Shown here in pieces: positions 7,997-18,202 of a stretch of DNA of 64,000 bases (the first letter of the stretch is position 1; the number at the start of each line of letters is the position of its first letter). The stretch spans positions 62,001 to 126,000 of the forward strand of contig NZ_MKCT01000083.1 of NCBI RefSeq assembly GCF_001855555.1, given 5' to 3'. The position numbers and the translations under genes are program-made. The notes below the pieces were generated by a model that was not told where the DNA came from, searched no databases, and saw nothing but the letters and a program-made list of their open reading frames with translations. The DNA comes from Chromobacterium sphagni. Its GTDB lineage: Bacteria; Pseudomonadota; Gammaproteobacteria; Burkholderiales; Chromobacteriaceae.

Positions 7997-8755
7997 GTTA
8001 AATTTGTATCTAAACGAACAAGCGAACATGGATTCGGGTGGATTTTTTGCGCATCGCCTGAATGAATATGGAATATATTGGCAACTTTGTGCCTTTAATG
8101 AATTTATATTGGTTTAATTTTATATTTAATGGCATGAAATTTTTAATTTATTGCTGCTAGTGAAAATTTACAGACGGTGAGAATGGTCTTCGGTGATCGT
8201 TCCATATTGGAGTTTTTGCTTTAACGTGGAGTTTGCCGGAAGCGAGGGGGAAGGCCGGAGAGTGGCTGGTTTGCCGTGGCGGGTGGAGGCGTCTGCGCGC
8301 GATTTGTCAATGCATGGGGCATCTCTGTAAACGGACTGCATCTGATTGAAACGTAAAGACTATGCTTCTTGGCCGGATGCTGTGGTCTATCCGGCGCGCG
8401 GGTGGCGTGGAGCGGGTGTGGCGGCGGTCTTGCGGTTGTTGGAATTTGTTCGAAGTTGGATTGATAGCGAGCATACTTGAAGCATATTTGTTCGTATGTG
8501 AAAATAAATCCTTTCAAATGAACATTATATTTTTCGAATTGGAATCTTCAGCAAATTGACGAAAGCGGCGCGGCCGAAACGATCATGGCTGATGCCGCCA
8601 GAGCCTGGCCGACTTGCCGGCGCGACGCAGGCCGACGTCCGGGTACGGGGGCTGTCAGGCGTTTGTGCCGGGAGACATGCGGTCATGGCCGGCCATTGAC
8701 TCGGATGTCAGGCAGTTGCGAGCGGTTTTATACCGATTGGGAAGACGGGCTTGTG

Positions 8756-8769
8756 TTGATTGTTATCAA
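8756..8769 (+). promoter_or_regulatory. FNR/Anr box, class II promoter of focA
   Basis: TTGATTGTTATCAA is a perfect FNR consensus. A TAAAAT hexamer at 8793-8798, 23 nt further on, serves as -10, giving a start near 8805 and a box centred at about -41.5. The leader to the focA start is about 90 nt. Confidence 0.9.
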
Positions 8770-8894
8770 ACACAAATTTACGAAAACGAACATAAAATTT
8801 TCCTAATTTGCAAGGCATGCGAATGGTTGCCCGTTGTCGGGGAATCGCTTGCGCATCCTGGCCCACGCTTTCCTATATAAAGAGATGAAACGAA

Positions 8895-9677
8895 ATGAGC
8901 CATTCTTCCACTCTCGCCTACGTGGTCGACGAGGCCGCCTGCAAGCAGCAGGTGCTGCGCAGCGAGCCGGGTCGCTACCTGCTCAGCGCCGCCATGGCCG
9001 GCGCGCTGATCGCCGCGGTGCTGATGGTCAGCCTCAAGCTGGGCCAGGTGTTCCTCGCCGCCGGCGCGCCCGGCTACTACATCGCCACCGCCGGCTTCTT
9101 CGGCGTGGCGCTGGTCAGCATCATTGTCTGCAAGGTGGAGCTGTTCACCAGTAATGTGATGTATTTCACCGTGGGCGCCCTCAGCGGCCGCTGCCGGGTG
9201 TGCAATCTGCTGCGCAGCTGGGCGATGGTCTACCTGGGCAATCTGCTGGGCGTGCTGGCCTTCGTCGCGGTGCTGGCCGGCGCCGGCGGCATGGGCGCGC
9301 TGCCGCAGGACCATCTGCTGTTCAATGTGGTGCAGCACAAGGTGCACGCCGAAGCGCTGGAAATCTTCTGGAAGGGCGTATTGTGCAACTGGGTGATTTG
9401 CCTGGCGGTGTGGGTGCCGATGCGGATGAGCAGCGAGGCGGCGCGCCTGCTGATCATCATGCTGCTGGTGTTTGTGTTCTTCTTTTCCGGTTTCGAGCAC
9501 AGCATCGCCAACATGGCCTTCTTCGCGCTGGCCAAGCTGCAGGGCATGGAGGGGCTGGAGTGGGCCGATATCCTGCACAATATGATTCCGGCCACGCTGG
9601 GCAATATCGTCGGCGGCGCCATCGGCGTGGGCCTGGTGGTGTTCCGCCTGGAACGCCACACGCTGCGGGCGGTCTGA
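8895..9677 (+). CDS. focA: Formate/nitrite-family channel (FocA-like)
   Basis: A 260-residue FNT-family membrane channel, slightly shorter than E. coli FocA (285). The two family signatures are present: ELFTSNVMY at residues 82-90 and FSGFEHSIANM at 197-207, the latter with the conserved pore histidine. Six hydrophobic segments can be traced. It precedes pflB by 267 nt and would export or re-import the formate made by PflB. A nitrite channel (NirC) is the alternative within the family, but the pfl neighbours favour formate. Its own FNR promoter lies about 90 nt upstream; the ribosome-binding site (AAAGAGA) is weak. Confidence 0.9.
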   Translation: MSHSSTLAYVVDEAACKQQVLRSEPGRYLLSAAMAGALIAAVLMVSLKLGQVFLAAGAPGYYIATAGFFGVALVSIIVCKVELFTSNVMYFTVGALSGRCRVCNLLRSWAMVYLGNLLGVLAFVAVLAGAGGMGALPQDHLLFNVVQHKVHAEALEIFWKGVLCNWVICLAVWVPMRMSSEAARLLIIMLLVFVFFFSGFEHSIANMAFFALAKLQGMEGLEWADILHNMIPATLGNIVGGAIGVGLVVFRLERHTLRAV

Positions 9678-9852
9678 CCGAAGGTATGGTTAGGCTGGAT
9701 TTGTAAACCGTGGGTGTTCGTTTTCGAATGTAGTCGGCACGGTGTGTGATTTTTAGGCCGATTTTTATATAAGCGGTTGATAAAAATTCATTATTTTTGC
9801 TGCTGAGTTTGCTGCGGCGCAGTATGGAAAGTCGGGTGGAAGCCGGCGCGGC

Positions 9853-9866
9853 TTGATGAAGATCAA
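9853..9866 (+). promoter_or_regulatory. FNR/Anr box upstream of pflB
   Basis: TTGATGAAGATCAA is a perfect FNR consensus, in the focA-pflB gap. TAACAT at 9889-9894 is a usable -10 at class II distance, giving a start near 9901. pflB therefore appears to have its own anaerobic promoter besides read-through from focA. A partial second box (TTGATAAAAATTCA, two mismatches) lies about 80 nt upstream. Confidence 0.87.
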
Positions 9867-9944
9867 ACGGGATTTTCGATTCCGAATGTAACATGGTTTC
9901 AATATCCAACACATTACTGGACTTAGCCAAGAAGGAGGCACCAT

Positions 9945-12272
9945 ATGGACGCCCTGACTCACGACGCTGCACAAGCCAACCCCTGGCGTGATTTCGCCGC
10001 CGGCGACTGGCAGAGCAAGGTAGACGTTCGCAACTTCATCCAGCTGAACTACAAGCCGTACGAAGGCGACGACAGCTTCCTGGCCGACGCCACTCCGCGC
10101 ACCAGGAAGTTGTGGGATACGCTGGGCGTGCTGCTGAAGGAGGAGCGCGCCAAGGGCGTGCTGGATGTGTCCGCCGACCGCGCCTCCTCCATCACCGCGC
10201 ACGACGCCGGCTACATCGACCAGGCCAATGAAGTGATCGTCGGCCTGCAGACCGACGCGCCGCTCAAGCGCGCCATCATGCCCAACGGCGGCCTGCGCAT
10301 GGTGGAGAACGGCCTGGAAGCCTTCGGCTTCAAGATCGACCCGGTGATCAAGGAGGTCTGGGAAAAATATCGCAAGAGCCACAACCAGGGCGTGTTCGAT
10401 GTCTATACCCCGGAAATCATGGCTTGCCGCAAGTCCGGCGTGATCACCGGCCTGCCGGACGCCTACGGCCGCGGCCGCATCATCGGCGACTACCGCCGCG
10501 TGGCGCTGTACGGCACCGACTTTCTGCGTAAGGAGCGCCAGCAGCTGTTCGCCGAACTGAACGACGTGGCTTTCACCGACGAAGTGATGCGCCAGCGCGA
10601 AGAGCTGTCGGAACAGTTCCGCGCCCTGGACGAACTGCGCCAGATGGCCGCCAAGTACGGCTACGACATCAGCCGCCCGGCGGCCAATGCCCGCGAAGCC
10701 ATCCAGTGGGTTTACTTCGCTTACCTGGCCGCTGTTAAGGAACAGAACGGCGCCGCGATGTCCTTCGGCCGCGTGTCCACCTTCCTCGACGTGTACATCG
10801 AGCGCGATATCGCCGCCGGCGCGCTGACCGAAGAGCAAGCGCAGGAAATGATCGACGATCTGGTGATCAAGCTGCGTATCGTCCGCTTCCTACGCACTCC
10901 GGAATACGATCAACTGTTCTCCGGCGACCCGACCTGGGTGACCGAAGCCATTGGCGGCATGGGCGAAGACGGCCGTACCCTGGTCACCAAGAACAGCTTC
11001 CGCTTCCTCAACACCCTGTATAACCTGGGCCCGGCGCCGGAACCGAACCTGACCGTGCTGTGGTCGGTGAAATTCCCGCAAGGCTTCAAGAACTTCTGCG
11101 CCAAGGTGTCCATCGACACCAGCGCCATCCAGTACGAAAACGACGATCTGATGCTGCCGTACTGGGGCGACGATTACGGCATCGCCTGCTGCGTGTCGGC
11201 GATGAAGATCGGCAAGCAGATGCAGTTCTTCGGCGCCCGCGCCAACCTGGCCAAGGCGATGCTGTACGCGATCAACGGCGGCCGCGACGAGAAGAGCGGC
11301 GCGGTGGTGGCCCGCGGCTTCGAGCCTATTACCGGCGACGTGCTGACCTATGAAGAGCTGATGCCCAAGTTCGAGAAAATGATGGACTGGCTGGCCGCCA
11401 CTTACGTCAAGGCGCTGAACTGCATCCACTACATGCACGACAAGTACGCCTACGAGCGCATCGAAATGGCGCTGCACGACCGCGACATCATCCGCACCAT
11501 GGCTTGCGGCATCGCCGGCCTGTCGGTGGCCGCCGACTCGCTGTCCGCCGTCAAGTTCGCCAAGGTGCACATCATCCGCAACGAAGACGGCCTGGCGGTG
11601 GATTACAAGATCGAAGGCGAATACCCGGCGTTCGGCAACAACGACGACCGCGTCGACGACATTGCGGTATGGCTGACCCAGTCCTTCATGAACAAGATCA
11701 AGGCCCAGCCGTACTTCTACCGCGACTCCAAGCCGACCCAATCGGTGCTGACCATCACCTCCAACGTGGTGTACGGCAAGAAAACCGGCAACACCCCGGA
11801 CGGCCGTCGCGCCGGTGAACCGTTCTCCCCGGGCGCCAATCCGATGAACGGCCGCGACGTGAAGGGCTTTGTCGCCGCCGGCGCCTCGGTGGCCAAGCTG
11901 CCTTACGATTCGGCGCTGGACGGCATCAGCTGGACCGCCTCCGCCACGCCGGACGCATTGGGCCATACCGCAGAAGAGCGCATCGCCAACCTGGCCAACT
12001 GCCTGGACGGTTTCGCCTCGGCCAATCCGACCTCGTTCTCGACCGCCGAGTGCACGCCGTTCGATTGCGAAGGCGAACGCAAGATCGCCGGCGGCGGCTT
12101 CCACGTCAACGTCAACGTGTTCAAGCGCGAAACCTTGCTGGACGCGATGGAGCACCCGGAGAAGTACCCGCAGCTGACCATCCGCGTGTCGGGCTATGCG
12201 GTGAACTTCGTCAAGCTGACGCGCGAGCAGCAGCTGGACGTGCTCAACCGCACCTTCCACGGCAAGATGTAA
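9945..12272 (+). CDS. pflB: Pyruvate formate-lyase
   Basis: A 775-residue glycyl-radical enzyme converting pyruvate and CoA to formate and acetyl-CoA. The catalytic cysteine pair is C415-C416 in [14 protein letters not shown]. The radical glycine is G750 in [10 protein letters not shown], followed by the family C-terminus ([14 protein letters not shown]). Length and motifs match E. coli PflB (760). A strong AAGGAGG lies 7 nt before the ATG. It lies between its channel focA and its activase pflA. The FNR box at 9853 predicts anaerobic induction, in keeping with destruction of the glycyl radical by oxygen. Confidence 0.98.
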   Translation: MDALTHDAAQANPWRDFAAGDWQSKVDVRNFIQLNYKPYEGDDSFLADATPRTRKLWDTLGVLLKEERAKGVLDVSADRASSITAHDAGYIDQANEVIVGLQTDAPLKRAIMPNGGLRMVENGLEAFGFKIDPVIKEVWEKYRKSHNQGVFDVYTPEIMACRKSGVITGLPDAYGRGRIIGDYRRVALYGTDFLRKERQQLFAELNDVAFTDEVMRQREELSEQFRALDELRQMAAKYGYDISRPAANAREAIQWVYFAYLAAVKEQNGAAMSFGRVSTFLDVYIERDIAAGALTEEQAQEMIDDLVIKLRIVRFLRTPEYDQLFSGDPTWVTEAIGGMGEDGRTLVTKNSFRFLNTLYNLGPAPEPNLTVLWSVKFPQGFKNFCAKVSIDTSAIQYENDDLMLPYWGDDYGIACCVSAMKIGKQMQFFGARANLAKAMLYAINGGRDEKSGAVVARGFEPITGDVLTYEELMPKFEKMMDWLAATYVKALNCIHYMHDKYAYERIEMALHDRDIIRTMACGIAGLSVAADSLSAVKFAKVHIIRNEDGLAVDYKIEGEYPAFGNNDDRVDDIAVWLTQSFMNKIKAQPYFYRDSKPTQSVLTITSNVVYGKKTGNTPDGRRAGEPFSPGANPMNGRDVKGFVAAGASVAKLPYDSALDGISWTASATPDALGHTAEERIANLANCLDGFASANPTSFSTAECTPFDCEGERKIAGGGFHVNVNVFKRETLLDAMEHPEKYPQLTIRVSGYAVNFVKLTREQQLDVLNRTFHGKM

Positions 12273-12325
12273 GCTGCCGTAGGGCGGGCAGGCCGCAGGG
12301 CTTGCCCGCGCTTCATGCATCAATG

Positions 12326-12357
12326 GCGGGGCCGTTCGACAGGAACGCCCCGCTTTT
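12326..12357 (+). terminator. Rho-independent terminator between pflB and pflA
   Basis: Arms GCGGGGC (12326-12332) and GCCCCGC (12347-12353), extended by an inner GTTC/GAAC pair with one bulged C, are followed by TTTT. A weaker hairpin with GCGGGCA/TGCCCGC arms precedes it at 12284-12309. Together they should limit pflB read-through into pflA. Confidence 0.75.
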
Positions 12358-12381
12358 CACAAGATTCACCGGAGATACGGC

Positions 12382-13161
12382 ATGACCCCACCTATTGCCG
12401 CTGACCACACCGAAGCATCCCTTAACGCCGAAACCATAGGCTATCTGCACTCCACCGAGAGCGGCGCCGGCGTGGACGGCCCCGGCATGCGTTTTGTCTT
12501 TTTCACCTCGGGCTGTCAGTTCCGCTGCCTGTATTGCCACAATCCGGACACCTGGAAGCTGCACAATGGCCGCCAGGTGACGGTGGAGCAGGCGCTGTCC
12601 GAAGTCTCCTCCTACGCGCGCTTTTTGAAGTTTGCCGGCGGCGTCACCATCTCGGGCGGCGAGCCTTTGATGCAGCATGAGTTCGTCGGCGAGCTGTTCC
12701 ACCAGATCAAGCAACGCTATGGCCTGCACACCGCGCTGGACACCCAGGGTTTCCTGCACGAGCGCGTGGCGGACGCATGGTTCGACGATGTCGATCTGGT
12801 GATGCTGGACATCAAGCATTCCGACCCCGACAAATACCAGGCCCTCACCGGCCAGCCCTTGCAGCCGACGCTGGATTTCGCCCGGCGCCTGCAGCGTCTG
12901 CGCAAGAAGATGTGGATACGCTATGTGCTGGTGCCGGGCGTCACCGACGGCGACGCCGACATCGAAAAACTGGCGGATTTCGTCGCGGAGCTGGGCGATG
13001 TGGTGGAGCGGCTGGAAGTGCTGCCCTTCCATCAGCTGGGCAAGGACAAGTGGGCGCAGCTGGGCGTGGAGTACCAGCTGGCCGATACGCCGATTCCGAC
13101 TGCGGAGCAGGTGGCGCATGCGCGCGCGCTGTTCGCCAGCCGCGGGATGAAGGTGACCTGA
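12382..13161 (+). CDS. pflA: Pyruvate formate-lyase activating enzyme
   Basis: A 259-residue radical SAM enzyme that abstracts hydrogen from the PflB glycine. The [4Fe-4S]-SAM cysteines are C45, C49 and C52 in GCQFRCLYCHN. The GGEP-type motif is in GVTISGGEPLMQHEF, and the C-terminal part has MLDIKHSDPDKY and RYVLVPGVTDGDAD as in PflA. A GGAG lies 8-9 nt before the ATG. It begins 109 nt after pflB, beyond a terminator, so it is probably made in smaller amounts than PflB, as suits a catalytic activase. Confidence 0.96.
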   Translation: MTPPIAADHTEASLNAETIGYLHSTESGAGVDGPGMRFVFFTSGCQFRCLYCHNPDTWKLHNGRQVTVEQALSEVSSYARFLKFAGGVTISGGEPLMQHEFVGELFHQIKQRYGLHTALDTQGFLHERVADAWFDDVDLVMLDIKHSDPDKYQALTGQPLQPTLDFARRLQRLRKKMWIRYVLVPGVTDGDADIEKLADFVAELGDVVERLEVLPFHQLGKDKWAQLGVEYQLADTPIPTAEQVAHARALFASRGMKVT

Positions 13162-13331
13162 GGCGGGCGCGATGCCGTCTTGCCGCTATTGAAAAATGCC
13201 GCTAGCCCTGAACCGGGCGGGCGGCGTTTGTCTGTGCCGGGTCATTGGTGGCGGCGCGTGATTCGGATGGCGAGGACGCAGGCGAGGTCCGTCCCCCCGA
13301 TGGTTTTGAAATCAGAAAGGCTGAGCGATAG

Positions 13332-14075
13332 ATGACGATGATTTTGGAAGTCTGCGCCGGCTCGCTGGCCTCGGCGCTGGCGGCGCAGAAAGGCGGCGCG
13401 CAGCGGGTCGAGCTGTGCGACAACCTGCCGGAGGGCGGCACCACGCCTTCCTACGGCATGCTGGCGCTGGCGCGGGAAAAGCTGGATATCGATCTGCACG
13501 TGCTGATCCGGCCGCGCGGCGGCGATTTTCTCTATTCTGAGCTGGAGTGCGAGCTGATGGCGCGCGACATTGAACAGTGCCGGCGGCTGGGCATGGACGG
13601 GGTGGTGCTGGGCCTGCTCGGCGCCGATGGCGATGTCGACGTTGCGCGCACCCGCCAACTGCTGGCGCTGGCCGGCCCGCTGGCGGCGACCTTCCACCGC
13701 GCCTTCGACATGGCTCGCGATCCCGCGCAAGCGCTGGAGGAGGTGATCGCCGCCGGTTGCCGTCGCTTGCTGTCATCCGGCCAGGCGCCGTCCGCGCTGC
13801 AGGGCGCGGCTCTGCTGCGGCAGCTGCGCGAACAGGCCGGCGAGCGGCTGGCGGTGATGCCCGGCGCCGGAGTGCGGGCCGACAATATCGCCGAGTTGCG
13901 GCGGCTGACCGGCTGCCGGGAGTTTCACGCCTCGGCGCGGGCAGGCATTGAAAGCCGCATGCGATACCGCCAGCCCGGGCTTGGCATGGGGGCGCCGGGG
14001 ACCGACGAATACGCGTGGCAGGAAACCTCGACAGAGGAGGTGCGCCGGCTGCTGCGAAACGGCGCGGCGGCGTAG
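13332..14075 (+). CDS. cutC: CutC family protein
   Basis: A 247-residue TIM-barrel protein of the CutC family, usually annotated as copper homeostasis although the biochemical role is unsettled. The N-terminus LEVCAGSLASALAAQKGGAQ is followed by RVELCDNLPEGGTTPS, the family signature. HVLIRPRGGDFLYS and TFHRAFDMARDP follow, then MPGAGVRADNIAEL near the C-terminus. Length is normal. A second ATG lies 6 nt inside; the ribosome-binding site (GAAAGG) is far upstream and weak, so the exact start is uncertain. It stands alone between pflA and the transpeptidase gene. Confidence 0.93.
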   Translation: MTMILEVCAGSLASALAAQKGGAQRVELCDNLPEGGTTPSYGMLALAREKLDIDLHVLIRPRGGDFLYSELECELMARDIEQCRRLGMDGVVLGLLGADGDVDVARTRQLLALAGPLAATFHRAFDMARDPAQALEEVIAAGCRRLLSSGQAPSALQGAALLRQLREQAGERLAVMPGAGVRADNIAELRRLTGCREFHASARAGIESRMRYRQPGLGMGAPGTDEYAWQETSTEEVRRLLRNGAAA

Positions 14076-14210
14076 TCTCCGCGCCTATGCGCCGCGTTGA
14101 GCGGACAGGCGGCGCCGATTGCTGCGACCGAGATAGTCAAAAAGCCTGGAATATTTACGCAATAAATGTCATAAGAATAAAACCGTCCGCCTGAAACTGG
14201 AGGAGAAGCC

Positions 14211-15883
14211 ATGTCTGCCCGTCCCCCGCGCGCTGGTTCCATATCGCCGCCAGCAGTTGCTGCCTGCTCATCGTCAGCAGCCAGGCGCTGGCCGGCCAGG
14301 CCGCCGTCGCCGCGCCCGATCAATACGGCGCCGCGGTGGCGGCGCAAATCCTCAAGGACGGCGGCAATGCGGTGGACGCCGCGGTGGCCGCCGCCTTCAC
14401 GCTGGCCGTCACCTATCCGGAGGCCGGCAATATCGGCGGCGGCGGCTTCATGACGCTGTACCAGGGCGGCAAGCCGTATTTCCTCGACTACCGCGAAACC
14501 GCGCCTAAGGCCGCCAGCCGGAACATGTATCTGGACGACAAGGGCCAGGTGGTTCCGAATCTGAGCTTGGTCGGCGCGCGCGCCGCCGGGGTGCCGGGCA
14601 CGGTGATGGGGATGTGGCAGGCGCACCAGCGCTTCGGCAAGCTCAGGTGGCAGCAGCTGTTGGCGCCGGCGATAGGCTACGCCGAGCATGGCTTCACCGC
14701 GGCGCCCAAGCAATACCAGTACCGCGGCGAGGCAGTGAGGCTGTTTGCCGGCAAGACCAATTTCGCCAGATATTTCGGCAAGCTCAAGTCCGGCGAGACT
14801 TTCCGCCAGCCGGAACTGGCCGCCACCCTGAAGCGCATCGCGCGCTACGGCGCGGCTGACTTCTACCAGGGCAAGACCGCCCAACTGCTGGTGGCGCAAA
14901 TGAAGCGCGACAACGGCCTGATCGGCGCCGACGATCTCAACGACTACCGCGCGCGCTGGCGCGAGCCGATCAGCATGGGCTGGCGCGGCAACATCATCTA
15001 CACCGCGCCGCCGCCCAGCTCCGGCGGCATCGCGCTCTGGCAGCTGCTGGCGATCAAGCAGGACCGCGCCGCCGATTTCGCCGGCGTCGCGCATAACTCC
15101 GCCCGCTACATTCACCTGCTGGCCGAGATAGAAAAGCGGGTGTTCGCCGACCGCGCCGACTACCTGGGCGATCCGGACTTCGCCAAGGTGCCGCTGGCCG
15201 AGCTGACCGACCCGGCTTACCTGGCGCGCCGCGCCGCCGAGATCAATCCGCTGGCGATCTCGGCCACGCCGGACGTCAGGCCCGGCCTGGAAACGCGTCA
15301 GACCACCCACTTCTCCATTGTCGACCGCTGGGGCAATGCGGTGGCCAACACCTACACGCTGAATTTCGACTTTGGCAGCGGCGTGGTGGTGCAGGGCGCC
15401 GGCTTCCTGCTCAACGACCAGATGGACGATTTCAGCGCCAAGCCGGGCGTGGCCAACGCCTTCGGCGTGGTGGGCAAGGACGCCAACGCGATCCAGCCCG
15501 GCAAGCGCATGCTGTCGTCGATGGCGCCCACCATCGTCACCCGCGACGGCAAGGTCACGTTGGCGATAGGCACGCCCGGCGGCTCGCGCATCTTTACCTC
15601 CATCTTCCAGGTGCTGAACAATCTGTATGACTTCAATATGCCGCTGGCCCAGGCGGTGGCGGCGCAGCGCGTTCATCACCAGTTGCTGCCCAAGGACACC
15701 ATCTTCTACGAGGATTACGCGCCGCTGACCGGCGCGGCGGCGGATGAGTTGAAGGCCATGGGTTACGCGCTGAGGGACCAGGGCTGGCGGATGGGCGACA
15801 TCCAGGCGGTGAGGGTGGATGGCGAGGTCGCGGAAACCGCCTCCGATCCGCGCGGCCGCGGGGTGGGCATCGTGGTGAAATAA
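14211..15883 (+). CDS. ggt: Gamma-glutamyltranspeptidase, with apparent 5-prime frameshift
   Basis: Periplasmic glutathione hydrolase/transpeptidase. The continuous frame from the GTG at 14336 has DGGNAVDAAVAAAFTLAVT, NIGGGGFMTL, the autoprocessing threonine at 15302-15304 (TTHFSIVD, start of the small subunit) and RMLSSMAPTIV. That frame lacks the N-terminus. Upstream in the same frame the DNA encodes a textbook signal peptide (RWFHIAASSCCLLIVSSQAL), but no start codon lies before a TGA at 14192. The good start, ATG at 14211 with GGAGGAGAAG before it, is in another frame. One missing base in the CCCCC run at 14223-14227 would join them. Either a sequencing error, slippage, or a lesion abolishing export. 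Confidence 0.9.
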
Positions 15884-15911
15884 GGAAAATCAGCGAGAGA
15901 TGGAGGGCGGC

Positions 15912-16346
15912 ATGCCGTTCAGGGCAGTTTTGACCGATGTGGCGGATGACGCGGTGTTGGCGCAGATCGTCGCGCCGCTGGCGCAGTACAACGAAGGGCA
16001 GGCGGGGCCAAGCCATCACCGGCCGCTGGTGATCCGGCTGGAAGATGAGGAGGGCCAGGTGGCCGGCGGCCTGTGGGGCTATACCAATTTTGGCTGGCTG
16101 TATGTCCAGTTGCTGGCGGCGCCGGCCGCCGCGCGCGGCCAGGGGCTGGGCCGCCGCCTGATGGAGCAGGCGGAGGCGGAAGCCCGCGCCCGCGGCTGCG
16201 TCGGGGCCTGGGTGGACACCTTCACTTTCCAGGCACCGGCGTTTTACGAGGGACTGGGCTACCAGCGCTTCGCCGAACTGGCCGACTACCCGCCCGGCCA
16301 CAGCCGGGTGTTCTACCACAAGCGTTTCGAGGCTGAGCCAGCTTGA
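15912..16346 (+). CDS. GNAT-family N-acetyltransferase
   Basis: A 144-residue acetyltransferase. The acetyl-CoA pyrophosphate-binding motif is in ARGQGLGRRLMEQAEAEARARGC, and the C-terminal APAFYEGLGYQRF is the family motif B region. Start at 15912 has GGAGG 5 nt upstream; an ATG at 15900 in frame has none. It follows ggt by 28 nt and may be co-transcribed. The GCVGAWVDTFTFQAP segment resembles small GNATs of unknown substrate, so no substrate is assigned. Confidence 0.85.
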   Translation: MPFRAVLTDVADDAVLAQIVAPLAQYNEGQAGPSHHRPLVIRLEDEEGQVAGGLWGYTNFGWLYVQLLAAPAAARGQGLGRRLMEQAEAEARARGCVGAWVDTFTFQAPAFYEGLGYQRFAELADYPPGHSRVFYHKRFEAEPA

Positions 16347-16511
16347 GCGCTTGCCGGGCGGCTGGCCGCCGCTAGACAGGGCGGGTTCCAGCGCGGCCAA
16401 CGCTCAATCGCGCTGGAGAACGGCGTGGCTCGCCATGCCGCGCCGCTTTCATTCGGCAAGAGAAAATCCGGGCAAGTAATGCTTGGTGATTGGTTCTAGC
16501 TTCAACTAAAA

Positions 16512-16536
16512 CACTTAGGTAAATCTACCTTAAGTG
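16512..16536. repeat. Inverted repeat in the leader of the chemoreceptor gene
   Basis: CACTTAGGTA (16512-16521) and TACCTTAAGTG (16526-16536) pair along nearly their full length with one extra base and a 4-nt loop. It ends 3 nt before the GGAG ribosome-binding site, so it could be an operator or an RNA hairpin affecting translation start. Confidence 0.5.
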
Positions 16537-16549
16537 GCTGGAGCGTACC

Positions 16550-18199
16550 GTGACATATCTGCTTGCCCAATTCAGCATCCGGGCCAAAATCTTCGGTCTG
16601 ATTCTCCTCGGCATCGCCGCGGCCCTGATCATCGGCATCAACGGCATCATGGGCACCAGCGGCATGTTCCAACTGACCACCGACATGCACGACAATATGC
16701 TGAAACCGGTGTACTGGCTGGGCCAGGCCGGCAAACAGGCGAGCTATGTCAGCCGCGCCGACTACCGCTATATCGCCGAGAGCGAAAAGCCGGTGATGGA
16801 CCAGGTGCAGGTCAACCGCGACAAGTTCGAGGCCAATATGAAGGGCTTCCTCGATCAATACCGCAAGACCGAGCTGACGCCGCCGGAGGTGGACGCGCTC
16901 AAGCGCTTCGACGCCGCCTGGGAGGCGATGAACGCGCCGTGCAAGAAAGTGCGCGAGCTGAGCTACACCGACACCGGCAACGGCGAGAACAACAAGAAGG
17001 CGCTGGCCATCATGGCCAAGGAGTGCCGGCCGTTGTTCACCGCCGCCGACGACATCCTGACCGAGCTGTCCAACATCAACATCAAGCTGGCCGACAAGGC
17101 GCTGGACGACGCCCAGGCGCAGTACCAGCGCGTGCGCGCCATGGCCATCTCGGTGCTGGTGGTGGGGCTGGTGCTGTTGACCGGCCTGGGGCTGGCGATC
17201 CAGAACGGCATCATCGGCAGCCTGAAAACCGCCGGCGAGGCGATGGTGCGGATAGGCACCGGCGACCTGAACGGCGAAATCCGCCCGCTGGGCAAGGACG
17301 AGATCGCCGGCATGATGCAGTCGCTGGCCGATACCCAGCAGCGGCTGCGCAAGACCGTGGGCGAGATCATGCGCGCGGCCACCAATGTCGCCGCCACCTC
17401 CGAGCAACTGGCGGCGTCGACCGAGCAGGTCAGCGCCAGCATCGGCCAGCAGGTCAACGCCACTTCCAGCGCGGCGGCCTCGATCGAGGAACTGACGGTC
17501 AGCATCGACCTGTGCTCCAGCAATGCCGGCCAGGCCAACGAGCAGGCCAGCCAGGCCGGCCATCAGGCCAAGGCCGGCAACCGCGACGTGCAGGATTCCA
17601 CGGTGCAGGTGAAGAAGGTGAATGAGAGCGTCACCCGTTCGGCCGACAGCCTGGAGTCGCTGTCCGATCAGGCGCAGCAGATCGGCAGCATCGCCACCGT
17701 GATCAAGGATGTGGCCGATCAGACCAATCTGCTGGCGCTGAACGCGGCGATCGAGGCGGCGCGCGCCGGCGAGCAGGGCCGCGGCTTCGCGGTGGTGGCC
17801 GACGAGGTGCGCAAGCTGGCCGAGCGCACCACCGGCTCCGCCACCGAGATCACCCAGATGATAGGCAAGATCCAGGAGGGCGCGCGCGAGGCGGTGGACG
17901 GCATGCGCAGCAGCCGGCAGATCGTGGCCGACGTGGTGGTGGCGGCGGAGAACGCGTCGGCCACCATCAGCACGGTGGAGTCCAGCGCGGCGGAAGTGGT
18001 GAACGCCATCGGCGAAATCGCCTCGGCGATGCGCGAGCAGCGCCAGGCCAGCACCGAACTGGCCGGGCGGGTGGAGGCCATCGCCCAGATGTCCAAGGAA
18101 AACGGCATCGCGGTGGATGTGTTCTCGCAGGCCACCCGCGAATTGGCGATGGTGGCGGAGCAGCTGCAGCAGACCACCATGGCTTTCAAGCTGGATTGA
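16550..18199 (+). CDS. Methyl-accepting chemotaxis protein
   Basis: A 549-residue membrane chemoreceptor. A first membrane helix (about residues 13-35) and a second (about 195-218) enclose a periplasmic sensor of about 160 residues resembling the four-helix-bundle type. A HAMP segment and the cytoplasmic signalling hairpin follow; its tip is [20 protein letters not shown] with [18 protein letters not shown] after it. Start is GTG at 16550 with GGAG 6 nt upstream. The last residues are ordinary, with no CheR-docking pentapeptide. It converges on the LytTR regulator with only 3 nt between the stop codons. The ligand is unknown. Confidence 0.95.
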   Translation: MTYLLAQFSIRAKIFGLILLGIAAALIIGINGIMGTSGMFQLTTDMHDNMLKPVYWLGQAGKQASYVSRADYRYIAESEKPVMDQVQVNRDKFEANMKGFLDQYRKTELTPPEVDALKRFDAAWEAMNAPCKKVRELSYTDTGNGENNKKALAIMAKECRPLFTAADDILTELSNINIKLADKALDDAQAQYQRVRAMAISVLVVGLVLLTGLGLAIQNGIIGSLKTAGEAMVRIGTGDLNGEIRPLGKDEIAGMMQSLADTQQRLRKTVGEIMRAATNVAATSEQLAASTEQVSASIGQQVNATSSAAASIEELTVSIDLCSSNAGQANEQASQAGHQAKAGNRDVQDSTVQVKKVNESVTRSADSLESLSDQAQQIGSIATVIKDVADQTNLLALNAAIEAARAGEQGRGFAVVADEVRKLAERTTGSATEITQMIGKIQEGAREAVDGMRSSRQIVADVVVAAENASATISTVESSAAEVVNAIGEIASAMREQRQASTELAGRVEAIAQMSKENGIAVDVFSQATRELAMVAEQLQQTTMAFKLD

Positions 18200-18202
18200 C
18201 GG

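Larger units (their letters stand above)
7789..8894. other. AT-rich divergent control region between sdaCA and focA-pfl
   Basis: About 1.1 kb with no gene I can support. GC content falls sharply at 7980-8220 and again at 8480-8560 and 8760-8810. A frame on the minus strand at 8221-8517 has no family-like sequence or ribosome-binding site and is rejected. The stretch contains two perfect FNR/Anr boxes (7983-7996 and 8756-8769), one near each end and each positioned to activate the gene it faces. The 750 nt between them are unassigned; a small RNA there is possible but I see no clear promoter-terminator pair. Confidence 0.6.

Noticed and set aside
8221-8517. A 98-codon minus-strand frame in the sdaC-focA gap
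   Set aside because: No ribosome-binding site, odd composition and no family resemblance.
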